Part shown: positions 11,931 to 25,500 of the stretch, in pieces
How positions within the stretch are numbered: position 1 is the stretch's first letter
Layout: every line of letters starts with the position of its first letter
Source: Serripes groenlandicus
Taxonomy: Eukaryota > Mollusca > Bivalvia > Cardiida > Cardiidae
Direction of reading: 5' to 3'
DNA length: 64,000 nt
NCBI GenBank assembly: GCA_031761405.1
Contig: JASEVX010000007.1
Location: 54,818,616-54,882,615, forward strand
Program-made: the position numbers and the translations under genes
Notes under the pieces: generated by a model
The model's input: the letters and a program-made list of their open reading frames with translations, nothing else
Databases searched by the model: none
What the model was told of the DNA's origin: nothing

Positions 11931-13748
11931 TTTCTACTTTATGTCCATAAATTATACCTTCATTTAGCAAGATGTTCCAATTGTTACTTAATGTGCTACG
12001 TATAAGGGAAAGGCTTAACATAGGAACTAGTTTCAAATTTTTTGAAAACGTTAAACCAGTGGTTGAAAATTTACTTGAATTTATTTCTCAAACTGTTAAT
12101 TTACCAGTTGATATAAGAGTTGAAATGCTGTCTACATTTACAGTGATAAGTTAAATACATTTCAGTTAATCCGATCACACTTTGTTTGTAAGAACCAGAA
12201 GATTTCATTTCATTTAAGTATTCTGGATGTTCACATCGCATCCGTGATAAAACATGTTGTTGGCTAGGCAAAATACACCGATATCGTGTTTACCGCGATA
12301 TTCATGAAATGTGGAACTGTAACAGCGAAAAAGAACGAAATTGATCTTGAAACAGATATTGCTGTGGTTTAAATCTTTTCATGTCTGCATTTTGCGGTGA
12401 CAATTGTACTCAAAGTTAACTTTGAATCCAGTATGTACTGAACATGAAAGTCAGATTATTAAAAGCAAAGCAAATGAAAAATGTATGTGAAATTGCGATA
12501 AAAATGAAAATCTATAAATAGACTATAGATGAATGGTACTGTCTTTTATTTTAGCTCTTAACTTGATTCGGGAACAAGAGTAGACCAAATTGAGATCGGT
12601 TTAAAACGCGTTGGTGAATACGGATTAAATCTAAAACGTGGACTAAATATTAAGATTTAGATTTAGACAAATATCTAAATTGAAAAGTTTAGTGAATACG
12701 GGACGAGGCTTCTTCGTCTAATTACTGCGTAATATATCATAGCATGTAATTTTAAGGAACCAGACTACATTTACAAATTCAATAGAAGGGTTCTCTATTT
12801 TACTGTCTAGAGTAGATACAGTATGAATTTCGCTTAAATAAAAATGTACATACATTCAATTAATATACTGGCCTTTGTCTTTTGTTTTTAATTTGTAAAA
12901 CTAACACATGTATATAGAGTGTAAAAGGGATGTTTTAAAAGTCATTATCTTAAATTAATGTACTTAGAAAGGACAGAGAGAAATCAAGATATGTGGTCAC
13001 GCTGGCAGGTCTAAATATTCTCCTTGACCGAAAATTAAAACCATCCCTACAGGAAGCCGCCTCCTGACGGCTTCCAACAATATGCTGGTCATCGTATTAC
13101 CTACCGCCCCATGCACTTGATGTGTCATTCTTTTGTTGTATGGTCGGTCGCGTGTTGATGTTCCGCTCTCTCGTCATCACATTACGTTACCGATCAACCA
13201 CATGGGAATTGGATAGGGGTCGTTAACGTTTTCACATATACAGATGACAGTGTGTCAACATTTAGAAAATCGCTCAAAATGATCAATTTATCTTCTTCAA
13301 CACTGTTTTCAACTCAATGTTAAACATCCAAATACGTAAATGTTACATCTAAGCTGACTTTGAAGCAGATATAACTTAAACTACTATTCTGGGAAAATGG
13401 TTAAATGCATGCCAATAACTTAGTCAAATAACATATAGGCATTCGTCAACGTTCTTTTATCACACCTTATCAGTTACCATGGCATAAGAGAAAGACGAGT
13501 AAAACACATCTCGCATCGATATAACGATACAAACGGTTGAAAGCAGAGTACAACTCTTTCGTAGAATATGCCTTTGAATCGAAACAACTTATAGACGGAC
13601 TATGTAGACTTCAAGTATGTTGCCTTTGAGAGGAATGGGTTTGTTAGTGTACTTGTTAAATTGAGCGAGAACACGCGTGGTAAGATGAACTTGAACATAT
13701 GATGTGACTGAAATACTGTTATAAATATATGACAAACAGTTCTCGCAT
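11931..13748. other. Intergenic, AT-rich
   Basis: No supported gene. A 60-codon open frame at 11972 has no recognisable features. A less AT-rich patch at 13000-13200 (GGAAGCCGCCTCCTGACGGC, a small hairpin) is unexplained. Confidence 0.5.
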
Positions 13749-14012
13749 ATGAGCCGTCACGCGAGAAAACCAACATTGTGTAAAGTATCGACCAATATCT
13801 ACTTAAGCATAACGCGCAGGCTTACCCGGATAGGCACGTTTCACCTCCTGCGGATTTTCTGTTTCAGGAATCATTACTCTATACATCTATCCCCCTGAGA
13901 CGGAATGTGTCTGCCCGGATCAGTCTGCGCGGACTGCGCAGGCTGATCTGGGTCGATATATTACGCAGATGCTATATATATATAATGTTGGTTTTCTCGC
14001 GGGACGGCTCAT
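13749..14012. mobile_element. MITE family B, full length
   Basis: ATGAGCCGTCACGCGAGAAA to TTCTCGCGGGACGGCTCAT; the best-preserved copy in the window. Confidence 0.9.
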
Positions 14013-14180
14013 GAATATGTTAAGGAGTCACACATGTAACCTCCGGTGATAAACTAGATACGAGACCTGTCATGCGATGTTGGGTCGTGTTGCCCGGCAA
14101 TCAATGACGACTCAGGCAAACCTTTTCCCTTCGCACAGTCTCCCCGGGGACTTCATTCATTACCTGGGTCCAATTCCACC

Positions 14181-14444
14181 AACCTTACTCAGCGCTAAGT
14201 AGGCTAATACTTTTGAAATACTTAAAAAATAATATGTCATCATTTTTGTTTCTCTAATATAACTTCCGAAATAATTAATTTCTTAACAAGCATTGTTTAT
14301 CAGCAAGGTAACTATTTATGTCAACTTTGTCATTTACTTAAATACATTCCACAGTTATGCTTTACAGACTATTAGGGAAACAAAAATGATCAAATACAGT
14401 TGTTAAGTATTGTTTAAAGTATTACTTAGTGCTAAGTAAGGTTA
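14181..14444. mobile_element. MITE family G (AACCTTACTCAGCGCTAAGTA ends)
   Basis: AACCTTACTCAGCGCTAAGT at the left matches the reverse complement of ACTTAGTGCTAAGTAAGGTT at the right; the interior is AT-rich. Confidence 0.75.
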
Positions 14445-14449
14445 TCGTT

Positions 14450-14555
14450 AGTTTGTCAAAAACTGCATCTATAGGACTACATTACACATAGACAGGATCA
14501 AATTCCACCATGGTTATGTGTGATATAGTCCTAGATGCTTCCTTTGACAAACTAG
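14450..14555. mobile_element. ~105-bp hairpin element
   Basis: The left arm AGTTTGTCAAAAACTGCATC and right arm GATGCTTCCTTTGACAAACT pair, with TATAGGACTA/TAGTCCTA inside. A related fragment is at about 34998-35040. Confidence 0.65.
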
Positions 14556-14628
14556 AAGTGTATATCATATAGTCTCATAGAAATAGTGTTATAAACTGAT
14601 ACCAAACCGGGGAATCAACAAAATCCCA

Positions 14629-14904
14629 GACCCGGCCGGGTAGCTATATTGGTAGCGTATCTGACTCGTGATCTGGAGGTCACGGGTTCGATACCCGGTT
14701 GCGGCGACATTCTTTCGGGCGATGTTTTCCATTGCCTCTCACCTCTGATCTATGTGAGAAAGCAGTCAGTGGCTTCGAAAGAATGTTGTGTAAGTACTGG
14801 TGTGGGAAAGCCAGGAAAACATGGGTAGGTGCATTGACCGCCGTGATATGACCAAAGCTGTTGAAAGCGGCGTTAAACTCCAAACAAACAAACAAACAAA
14901 CAAA
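14629..14904 (+). mobile_element. tRNA-derived SINE (type 3) with (CAAA)n tail
   Basis: The head reads GGTAGCTATATTGGTAGCGT, with B box GGGTTCGATACCCGG; the body ends AAAGCGGCGTTAAACTCC and (CAAA)n. A 13-bp target duplication CAACAAAATCCCA is at 14616-14628 and 14905-14917. Confidence 0.9.
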
Positions 14905-15939
14905 CAACAAAATCCCAAAAGCGCCATACTTGGCTAGAATAGTTTCTTATACGATAACCTTCCGTGCCTCTTAATGTGATGTTCAAACATAAATGTTTTC
15001 TAACCGATCTTTGCCTGCCGCGGATCAAAATATAGTTCCTAAACTTCCCTGCTTTCAATAGATTTACCTTTTTAAGCCCCGAAAACCAATTCGTTTTGAC
15101 GGTTTTCATGAACAATTTCTGAACATACCAGGTGTTGGCGAAATCAGTTTCTGTTTCACTTTATTTTGAACAAAGGACTGTTCTAATTGGCCATTTTGCC
15201 AAACAATTTAGGCATGGAGCTCGGAAGACAAGGAATAATTTGATGAATATAGTTTTATTGAAATACTTCGAGAAGTGGTAAATACAATACATGCTTAGCG
15301 TAGATAGATATCGTGTATGTTACGATACTTTTTTTTTTTAGAAAAACACAATGATGCGGACAAATAAATGACAAGTGCTTGTTTTAGACAACATTCATTT
15401 TATAGCCTGATTCAGTTTCAGTGTCGAATGCTTTGAACATCTTATTAATATTATATCGAACAACTAAACAAAATATAACCACTTTAACATATACGTGTCA
15501 AGAAACAGAAATGCCCTCTTTAAACAAATACCTCTTCACAAACAATGTTTTCAAAAGTCATCTGCTGCAAAGGTGTCAAAAAACATGTCGTGTGTTTACA
15601 AGTCATTGAATGGAAAAGAATATATTCTACAAATTAAGTAATGAAGTTCATTTACAATTTCTCACATACAACAAATCAGGCGCAAACAACTATTTAAAAT
15701 GTCTACGAAAAAATAAAACAACTTTCTCCAAATGAAAGTAAAACTATTGAATATAATTAAAACTATTGTGGTAAGGGAATCATTTGATCATGAAGAGGAA
15801 TTTCACCTACTGTCACTCTTTGTCTGTATGTGGAAAAGAAACTGCACAAAGGTACACCATTATAACGATATAGGTAATACAATTTCAGTAAAATGTGAGG
15901 TAGCTAATTTTAGGTGTAATACAGAACAGAAGTCAACAG

Positions 15940-16152
15940 AACTCTTTCAGCGCCGAAGTGTTCAAAGTAGACTATTCTGTGTTAAAAATCGGGCTATTCC
16001 ATTTCTTAATGTAATAAAAGAGTTGGACTATTTTAATAACTAAAATGCAAACAATACTGATTTCAGGTGAGACAGCTCGTCACGAGCTGTCTCACCTCAA
16101 ATCAGTATTGTTTGCAAAAGCCTCAATATTGCCTTTGGCGCTGAAAGAGTAA
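15940..16152. mobile_element. MITE family C downstream of the LPMO gene
   Basis: AACTCTTTCAGCGCCGAAGT to TTGGCGCTGAAAGAGTAA, with hairpin GACAGCTCGTCACGAGCTGTC. It ends about 55 bp beyond the LPMO polyadenylation signal. Confidence 0.85.
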
Positions 16153-16206
16153 AGTTTGTTAACTTTTTTCTAGACTAAAATTTGTGTTTTCTTCACTTTC
16201 TTCTGT

Positions 16207-16212
16207 TTTATT
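16207..16212 (-). terminator. Polyadenylation signal AATAAA of the LPMO gene
   Basis: TTTATT on the plus strand reads AATAAA on the minus strand, about 60 bp downstream of the stop codon at 16271. Position and motif fit a polyadenylation signal; the cleavage site cannot be seen. Confidence 0.5.
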
Positions 16213-16213
16213 G

Positions 16214-16370
16214 TCTCATCCTTCTTCTCTTCGAACCGATCTAGAATGATTTTCAGTGATTTCCTTTTTATTAGACCATAGCTGGGTGTTTCTTAGGTCT
16301 TGTATCTGTCATCGTCTTCACCTCAGATTCAAGTCGTTCTAGAATGGATTTCAGTGATTTCCTTGTGCTG
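16214..16370 (-). repeat. Short duplication across the LPMO stop codon and 3' UTR
   Basis: The coding end around 16325-16365 (TTCTAGAATGGATTTCAGTG on the plus strand) is echoed at about 16235-16265 by CTAGAATGATTTTCAGTGAT with similar flanks. The last coding block thus has a diverged copy in the 3' UTR, pointing to a local tandem duplication. Confidence 0.5.
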
Positions 16371-16779
16371 CACACATTCGTCCAACTGACCGCCTGGGTT
16401 TTGTAACACCATTTGGCCGGGCAAAATGGCGGTGTCATCGTGCAGTGATTTTCACACCACATATCGGGGGCTTTTGTTTTCGTTGAAATGTAAACGTCCC
16501 TGGTTCCTTCCGAACAGCAGTTGTTGTTACAGGTCTGACACTGCGCATTATTGCACGCCGTGCAAGAGCTCTCGGGAGCACCGGAACCAGCACTCGGACA
16601 GGCTGCGTCTCCGCCGTCCTGGTCACCAGATCCAGAACCTTCATTGTCACCATTGTCATTGTCATCTCCGCCATTGTCATCTCCGCCATTGTCATCCCCG
16701 TCATTGCCTTCTCCACCATCACCATTATCGCCATTGCTTTCCCCGTCATCACCATCACCGCCATTGCCGGCACCACCAC
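16271..16779 (-). CDS. AA15 LPMO coding exon 7 (acidic linker and Cys-rich tail)
   Basis: The exon starts after CTCCAG, with its first two bases completing a Gly codon. About 60 residues are almost only G, D, N, E and S. A tail with 12 cysteines follows (SSCTACNNAQCQTCNNNCC, then WCENHCTMTPPFCPAKWC), then a Lys/Glu-rich end and TAA at 16273-16271. The WCxxxC...CPxxxC arrangement resembles Cys modules in other secreted mollusc and arthropod proteins; its function is unknown. The opposite strand is also open here but is a shadow. Confidence 0.88.
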
Positions 16780-19700
16780 CTGGAGTTACAAAGGAATATA
16801 GATTCTGCCTTTTAAGCCTGTCTTATAGTTCAAGAGTCGGCTTCTTTCAATGCATTTGAGGTAAAAATAAGATTCAAGAATACTCAGATTACTGGATGAC
16901 GGAAAGAAAAGGTCTTGATAAATCTGATGAGAAACCCGTGTTAACTTTATTCTCTTATTTCCGTTTGTCGATTTTACAATGGATGTTGCTCATTAATGAA
17001 ATCGATGACTATACCGTAACTCTGTCCAATACGCAGACACATACCTTGAAGACGACATTAGACCATATTCCGAGAAATGGAACAAATTCTTCTTGTTCCA
17101 CAATGTTCTTTATTTATTCATAGTTATTTTCGACGTTTTTAGCCATTCGTGTTTGCAGATGTGTTAGGTATGTTTGACAGCATAACATTATTTAATGGCG
17201 AAGTATGAACATGTTCCCGCATACGGCACATCTAAAGCAGACGAGTTTGACAACATTTAGTCAAACACACGTAAACAACTATAAATGAAGTAAACATTTA
17301 TTCAATAAAGTTTCAAAATTGTAGCAAAAGGAGAAAGTGCTCATAATGAGCAATTTATCATTTTGCACTAGTGTTTTCAAACGTCGTCTGCTACAGATAA
17401 ATCAGCATTAATTAACAGTATAAAGGCGCACCGTAATGCGTCCGAAGTAGTTTGTAATCCATTTCACGAATATTACCCGTATTTAACGACTTCGCACGGA
17501 AGTCACCGACTCTGTTATGGGTGGTGTACCTTTAAAGATCAGTTTTCGTTTGATGGGGTTCATAATGATTGTACGTACCGTTTTCTGCACAAAATTCCAA
17601 TTCCGCTGTTGGACCAAATCCACAGAAACTCATGTCGTAGCTGCCAGACTGATAATATACAATAACACGAGTTTATATAATGGGGATTAGTTGCTCCTTT
17701 TCAAACGGTCAGATGTATGCGCAACTAATATAAGGCGGATTATCGGTTGTGAAGCATTTGCAAACTGTAAAGTCTCCGATGAGCATGCGCAGATGTACAA
17801 TCTCACACGAATCTTCTCCGCTTTACCTCAATAGAAGCATTGCTAATGTATAATCGTATAATGTAAAAACAACTATAATTGTAGCTCTTCAGATTTTACT
17901 TCCATAACCCTTTAAAAGTAATTATCTGTGTATATATAACTGCCGCATGATGAATACATAAATACATGAATACATAAATGTATATTCTTATGTTAACCAG
18001 CCTTGATGTGTATTAAACATGCGGCACTTAAATATACACGGACAATGTCATGTTTTGGAGGGTACAAACAAGATCCCTTATTCGAGTTCAGGGAATATAT
18101 TGTGTAAATCCTTTTTGTGTAGGCTAGTCCAGACCTTAATAACTTGGAAGAGAGCCTCAACAATATGCATCAAATCTGTAAAAATATATGTGAAATCATT
18201 GAATAAACTGCTCACAAAGAGCAATGTCTCCTTTTGTCACAATTGTTTTCAAAAACACTGTTTGACATACATGTAGGCCTATATGTCAAACTGCTTCTGC
18301 ATATATAGCTATAAAGATCTGATAACTGCCTCGTCAAGGTCGTTTCGGATTGACCTTTGCGTCAGCCAATCAAATTGGCGCATACAGAAATCGTTTGGTT
18401 TAAAACAGGGGAGATAACCTATATAAATAAACGAGATAGAGAAGTGTTGATTGTCGAGTGTTTCAATTGTATAGAATCGAACTTCGATTGTAAAGTGTAA
18501 TTTGATTGGTCAAAAACATGAGCACCTGCTAATGAATATTTAAGTGTATATTGAGGGCTTGGCGTGAAACGGTTGTAACTAAAAACCTACTTTTAAAACC
18601 CTGGTTTAGGGGCAATTTTGACCCCTTTGTAAACAATGCAAATTAGGTGCCATTGTTCAAAACGAGCAATGGCACCTAAATTTGCATTGTTTACCAAGAA
18701 AAATGATTTAACGCTTATAGAGGTGAACGCTTATAACGCTTATGTCGAGGTGATTAACCTTTGTAAAACAAATATCGATTTGAGTTACAACCGTTTCACG
18801 CCACGCCCTCGATATGGTCAATTCAAAACGACCTTTTATGCAGTGTCGTCAGATTCAATATACGTGCAGCGACGTACTTTGTCTGTTTTTTAAATGAGAT
18901 TGCATAGTATACGTACCGTGTATTGAGCACAGTTCACAATTTTAACGTCAGCACAGTTTACGAAATGTTCCTGGACGGGTACACCTGGACTGTTTCCTGC
19001 AAACACATATCAACTACAGTTTAACCTGAAAATCTCTTAAGGACGACAGTTTAACCCTTTTCCCACATAGAACAAATCTGCAGCAGTTGACTTCGAAAAT
19101 ATATTGGCAAAAACATGAAAAATCTTCATAAATAAAGTGTAATAAGTAAAAAAAAGTTGAAGCATTGTGGCTAAAGGAGAAATTTCTCATCGTGAGCAAT
19201 TTCTCCTTTTGTCACAATGTTTTAAATATTTGTCTGCTGCAGAGGCGTAATAATGCGTCTGTTTTGGGGAAAGGGTTAATATAATCTAACGAAAAGTAAA
19301 TTAGAAAATGGATGATTTGGAAAAAAAAATAAGATTGTTGTTCGAATGGAATGAAAACATTGTGGGACAATGTTTTCAAGAAGTGTCTATATTCAGATGA
19401 GAGAAATATGTTTCCAACAGGAAAACGTTTTAACCTCTAAACAACAACGTCTGTATTAAAACGGCTATATTTAGGTGTTTCTTATGAGAGGTTGAACTAC
19501 TGTATAATGAGCTTCAATACACCGACCAGTGTATTAAGGCTGATCTTGATGAACACAATTCTTGCTTGCTTTGGTAATTGCTTTAAAACAGTTTACTGAT
19601 ACATGTACCACAAATGAGCAATACCAAATTTAAAAAAATAAAGGACTTTTAAGAATTTGACGAGTACCTGTTTCATACCACCACTGCATACTGCATCCCT

Positions 19701-22538
19701 TTGGACAGGTCACTCCAGATGGAAGGCGGAGATTGTATCTGTACGTGCCAGTTGACGTGATGTCTGTAATGAGATTTGGTTGTAGAATAAGTATTATATT
19801 TAACAAAGTCATAACATGACGATCCACCTGCATGTTACAGCTGTCATACTGCATGCGTACTACCGCTGCATGCATCAGGTTTTAGTGTGGAATAGATATT
19901 GTGTTACAACTGTATTGTAGAATAAGCAGTGAAATCTTATTATATTGTAAAAATATGAAATCAGTTTAACATGAAAGTCATACTGCATACACCCTAAAGC
20001 TGTCATACTGCATGCGAACTACAGCTGCATGCACCCTATAGCTGTCATAGTGCATGTATACTACAGCGGCATGCCAACTACAGATGTCTTACTGCAACAC
20101 TCAACACTTGACATTATACATATATGATAGAATAACAAGTTCCGACCAATGAAAACATTCATTCTCCTAAAGACAGAGTGTTCAAAGTGTAAGTTGGTTG
20201 CCAGGCTGCGTTTATGCGTTTGTCGTGACTCTTAACCCGAAAGAAGGGCATTCATGCGTTTTTCGTGACTCTAACCCCCGTAAGAAGGTCGTTTGTGTTT
20301 GCCCCGGCAATAAACACCGCATAATGTATTGTATGTGTTTGCAATAGTTCTACCCGTACCTGGAAATTCGGTCCGTCCGTTTTCGTCAGCCAGTAGAATG
20401 TAATCACCGCCTTCACTGAAACATTTCGTGAGGATATCCTGTCCCGGGTAGTCCGACTCGAGCATGGTGCAAAGTTTAAACTTAAAAGTACCAAGATGGG
20501 TCGCTGTCATCTTTACGACGACCTCGATTTCCTGACCTGAAACAGAATGGTGTTCGCATTGACGTCAACGATAGATATACACGATATATCTTTCAGGACA
20601 AAAATAGGCAAACCTTCCGAACAAACCACATACGCGCATATAATAAAATAGTTCCTAATTTCACAAAATCGACTCTTCCATATTGAAAGTTGGACCGATC
20701 CGTGGTTCATTTGGTAAAATTTAATGTATAAGGGGCAAACAATGAATATTTCAGGAGAGACAGCTCGTCACGAGCTGTCTCCCCTGAATCTGCATTGTTT
20801 GCAAAAGCCTTTAAATGCCTTGTTGGGGCCAGGTTGCCTCTACGTCCAGTCTGAAGAATTTGTGCAACGAACCGTCACATCAGTGTCTTCACTTTGCAAT
20901 TCATAATATAGATTTCATACGTAACTTCTGACAAAAACAGACTTGTCGTCGAAAGAATGTTTAACAACGTTTTAAGACCCCAATACTGAGATACAATAAA
21001 CCCCCAAATCCACAAACACGGATAATATTTAATATTTTCCCCTTGTATGGTAGTAGTATTAAGTGTACCCCTGCCAATAGCTGTAACTTCAACAAAGTAC
21101 ATTGATCTAAGAAGAAAACACCCTTATAAAGCCACTACATGTCCTAATGTATTTTCCTTGTCAATTTCACTGTATTTACATTTCGGATATACATAAGTGC
21201 ACATCACATGTATACATGTTTTAAATACTGAACCTGTAATGGCATTTCGTATACATTTAAATTGAAAAAAATATAAAAAAAAATAATAAAAAAAGGACAA
21301 GTATTAGCGTACTTTTGATACATAAGTGAAACATTATGGTTAAGGGGAAACAACTCTCAATATCAACAACTGCTCCTTTTCGAATCCTTTTTGTCAACAG
21401 ATTTGGATAACCGTCTGCTACATAGAATTGGAAAGTCATCACTAAAAGGAATTGATTTCAGATTATTTTAGATAACCTGTGAACTTATGAGCCGCTATGG
21501 GAATCGAAAGATATTCACTTAATCCAAATGTGTAGAATGGATGTAACTTTTCCGTTTCGATAAATAGGTAAGCAGACGAACAGACTGAATGAAGACTTTG
21601 TATCTACGATCAGTGAAGAGTATTAGTATTTATTATACCTCAATTTCATTGTCCATATAAAACCCCCATTGACAAAAAGTTGCTATTTTTACTGTCAATA
21701 CAAATGTACCACGTGACCATGATAGTTTTTGTACTGTCTCACGGCGGTATGCACATTTTTTACTGTTTACTGTCTCACGGCCGTATGCAAATTTGTTTAC
21801 TGGCAGGTAGGAAGATTTATTTTAATGAAACTTATTAAAACTAGACATGTAGAGCGCTCTATGTTGTACTTTTGTGCTATGAAACATTTTACAGATAGTT
21901 ATTTTTTTATTATTATTTATTTATTATTTATAATTTTATTATTTATATTTTATTATTTATTATTTTATTATTTTTTGGTATACTAAAATAAATAACACAT
22001 TGCTTTGAATTGGACAGAAGTATTGTCATCCTTCGGGGAAATACTATTCTCCTCAAGCTGACAATATTACTGTCCAATTCAAAGCAATGTGTTATTTATA
22101 TAATGTTCTATACGAAAATGAAAACATTATCCGCCTACATAAGGAAAAGACTATAGATTTAACTTCTGACGCAAAAATAAAAGTTATGATTGACAACTTC
22201 TCCTATTGTAGCTATTGTAGCATTTTTTCAAATGTCGTCAGCTGTAGATGTTTCCAAAATGCGTCCGCAAGTTTGAAAGGGGTGACGCGTAGAGAACAGT
22301 GCCGAGCCTGTACGTCGGACATTTTATGCAGAGGCACGACTTTTAGAATGGTGGGGCACTTCAGAAGTCTCAAGTAGATATTTGTTGGTTTGGTTAAAAT
22401 ATTTATTGTGTCTTTTGTTATATTCACACTTGAGACATCACAAGTGGGTGAACTAAAACATATTATGTAAACACACATTACTCTGTATGTTTTATTAACC
22501 TACAGCAAACAACTTCGATAATATATGGCCAAAATAAT

Positions 22539-22571
<33 letters not shown>

Positions 22572-25500
22572 CCTCTAAAAAGATAGTGTAAGTATTGAAT
22601 AAATTTGAATAGATTGAGTGGAATAAATTACTCATAACGAACAATTACTCATTTACTACGATGCGCCTTAATTTCTCTGCATGTCGGAAAAGCTTGATTT
22701 TGAAAATTCTTTCAGTGTAAAATCGAAATATATGTATACTGAGTGAATTCAAATATGGTTATTTTAACGAGTAGCTTTGCCTAGGCTTAACTATAGCATT
22801 TTGGTGATCTTGATTATATTTAAACATTATATAATTTCTCTCACAAGGCATTTGTTTACAAGAAGACTACTAACTTACATAAAAGGTCAAGTACCTCCTC
22901 AAGGAAAAATATCTAATGGCGGATATATTAGTTAGTTTTACGGGCAATGCGGAAGCACTTTCTAAGTATGCATGGAAACGATCTGTTTGAAAAGTAATGT
23001 CGGAACGAGAACATAATTTAAGGATAATACAGATTTTGACTTAACCATTTTTAGACGAATACATTCTTCTATATGTCCTGCAGTTGTATGGTCATTTTCA
23101 AAAAGAGAAAAAGGTTATATTCTCGGAAAATTCATATCAACTTTTTTGGGTACAAACAAAAAGTCACAGTGTTCATATCACATTATTGTGTAAACTTTGT
23201 AAAAAGGTTTATTTAAACAAATATGTGCATATTCTTTCAGAATGTTTCCAGTTTAGCAGTTGAGAGAGCAGTTGCTTAACAATATATCACAGCAACTTTG
23301 GAAGGGACAATGCTATGTACCTAATTAGATTGGGAAAAGATGATTTAGCTTGTGCACTTCACGGCGCAATGCAGGACGAACGTCTCATACAGCAGTGCTT
23401 AACAATATATGACAGCAAATGCTATGTACCTAATCAGATTGGGAAAAGATGATTTAGCTTGTGCACTTCACGGCGCAATGCAGGACGAACGTCTCATTGT
23501 GCAGAACTGTGAGTTTATCCGATGTGTATTTACATTTTATAACCACCGTTTCTACATATGAGTTGCAATGAAAATGTAATGATGATAATGTAATACCAAC
23601 ATATCAAAACCAGTAGTATACAGTACTTGAATTATTGAACATCGCACTCGTAATGTCAATATGACCTAACTGTATTTTTCTTTTCGCTGTAGCATAGTGT
23701 GCATGTATAAATTATACTTTATCTTGATGTTAACCAATCTTCCATGAGAAGGATAAATAAATAAATAAATAAATAATAAAAAAGAATTCTCTGTTTCGAG
23801 CTGTGAATTTTTTATGATATAATCCACTGTTACTTATCAACCTATAACCAACGGAAGAGAATGTAATACAATAATCAATATAGACCTGGATCTTTGAGCA
23901 AGGATATACATTTGCATAAAGTACATATATGTTCGTCTGTTTATGATTTTTTAAAACAAATACACGTATGTAAAACAAATGAAAGGCATATTAAATTCGA
24001 TAGAAAATTTAGAAAATACATTCATGTATGTCATAATAATATACGACTATGCTCATAGGTCAGTATCCGTGAGGTTAACATTGTCGAGTTATAGCGGCGG
24101 TCATGGTTGAGTACCCTTTGTCAAGATATACATCCTGGTCTATTGCTGGTTTAGCACACAGAGAGCATGCGCCACAACTGTTATGCCGTCTTGTTCTAAC
24201 TATATAACTAGCATATCGTTGGTTTGTCAACCACGGGTCATGAACAAGTGTTCTGTCGTAATGATATAACTGTTTTAAATAGTTGCCTGCATCAGGTAAA
24301 TCGTTAACCCTTTCCCACCTGCAGACGCATTTTGACGCAATAGCAGCAGACGACTTTTAAAAATATTGTTGCCAAAGGTGAAATTGCTCATTTTGAGTAA
24401 TTTCTCCTTTGGCCACAATGTTTTCAACTTTACTTAACAATTAAACTATCTTTTTAATGGAGATTTTTCAGGTTTTATCTATATGTTTTCAAAGTCGTCT
24501 GCTACAGATTTGTTGTAAGGGTAAACGGCTCGAAATCCCAAAAAAACGAATTAGACAAAACTGCATACCTTCCAGGTAGATACGTGTAGGCGTAATTGAG
24601 GTAGCGTGTCGTCCGCCATAATCGTGAATTCTCGGGTAGGATTGTGCATAATTGTCCCCACAGGCTGAGCATAGACCGCCATTGGCTTCCTGAACCTAAA
24701 TATACGGAAGAATAAAAATGTGTCGTGTTAGCGTGAGCGCTTGATTGACTCGGTGATTTCCGTACGAGGTCGGTTTTGTTAAAAGCATACAAACTAAACG
24801 ATTTCCGCCCAAAGTTGTGAAAGATCGGTATTTTTCGTGTTTTGTCGGTCATTTAGATCAGACACGAACACTTCCCAGTGCATAGCACAACATGTTGATA
24901 TATTTAATGGCGATGCTGTTTACTTCTATGAAATACTTCGAGCTTAGTTTATCTGTGATGATCTTATCCAAAAGTGTACATTTGTTTCATGTTATATTTG
25001 TGTAACAGTCAAAACTCTGTTGTCCCAACGGGGAGGAGATGACATCCGAACTGATTCACGAGTTTCATTAATGATCAACTATGTATTCAAACCAGGCGAT
25101 AAGAACTACAAGTTGTTTTCTTTTAGGGCTTTGTTATTTTATCCTTTTCGATCAACACCGTAACAGAAGCAGACGATTTTGAAAATATCTAGGCAAAACT
25201 ATTGACAGATCTCTTTAAATGAATTTATGTTTTAGCTAATTTTCGCTATGAAATAACACAAGCGTCATTAGCAATTTCCGCAAATCAATACAATGTGGTA
25301 TTGTATTACTTTCAGGCAAACTTGCCTATAGCTAATTACTTGTACAATGAATAAACGTAATCATTGAACCAGAAGTAATTCTAAAATAAAGAACCAACTA
25401 TTAAAATATTACATAATAAGATATTTCCAAAGACAAGACAAGTAATACATATGTCGCTTTAAAAGGTTTGTTACAATGTCTTATGACCGATCATAAAGTA

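Noticed and set aside
11972..12154. 60-residue plus-strand frame
   Set aside because: No motif, no splice context and a composition like the AT-rich surroundings.
14641..14710. Functional tRNA gene
   Set aside because: A and B boxes are present, but the sequence is followed by a SINE body and tail and flanked by a target duplication.
16426..16859. Plus-strand His-rich and Pro/Ser-rich frames
   Set aside because: They are the antisense of the Asp/Gly/Asn linker of LPMO exon 7, whose minus-strand frame has splice and family support.
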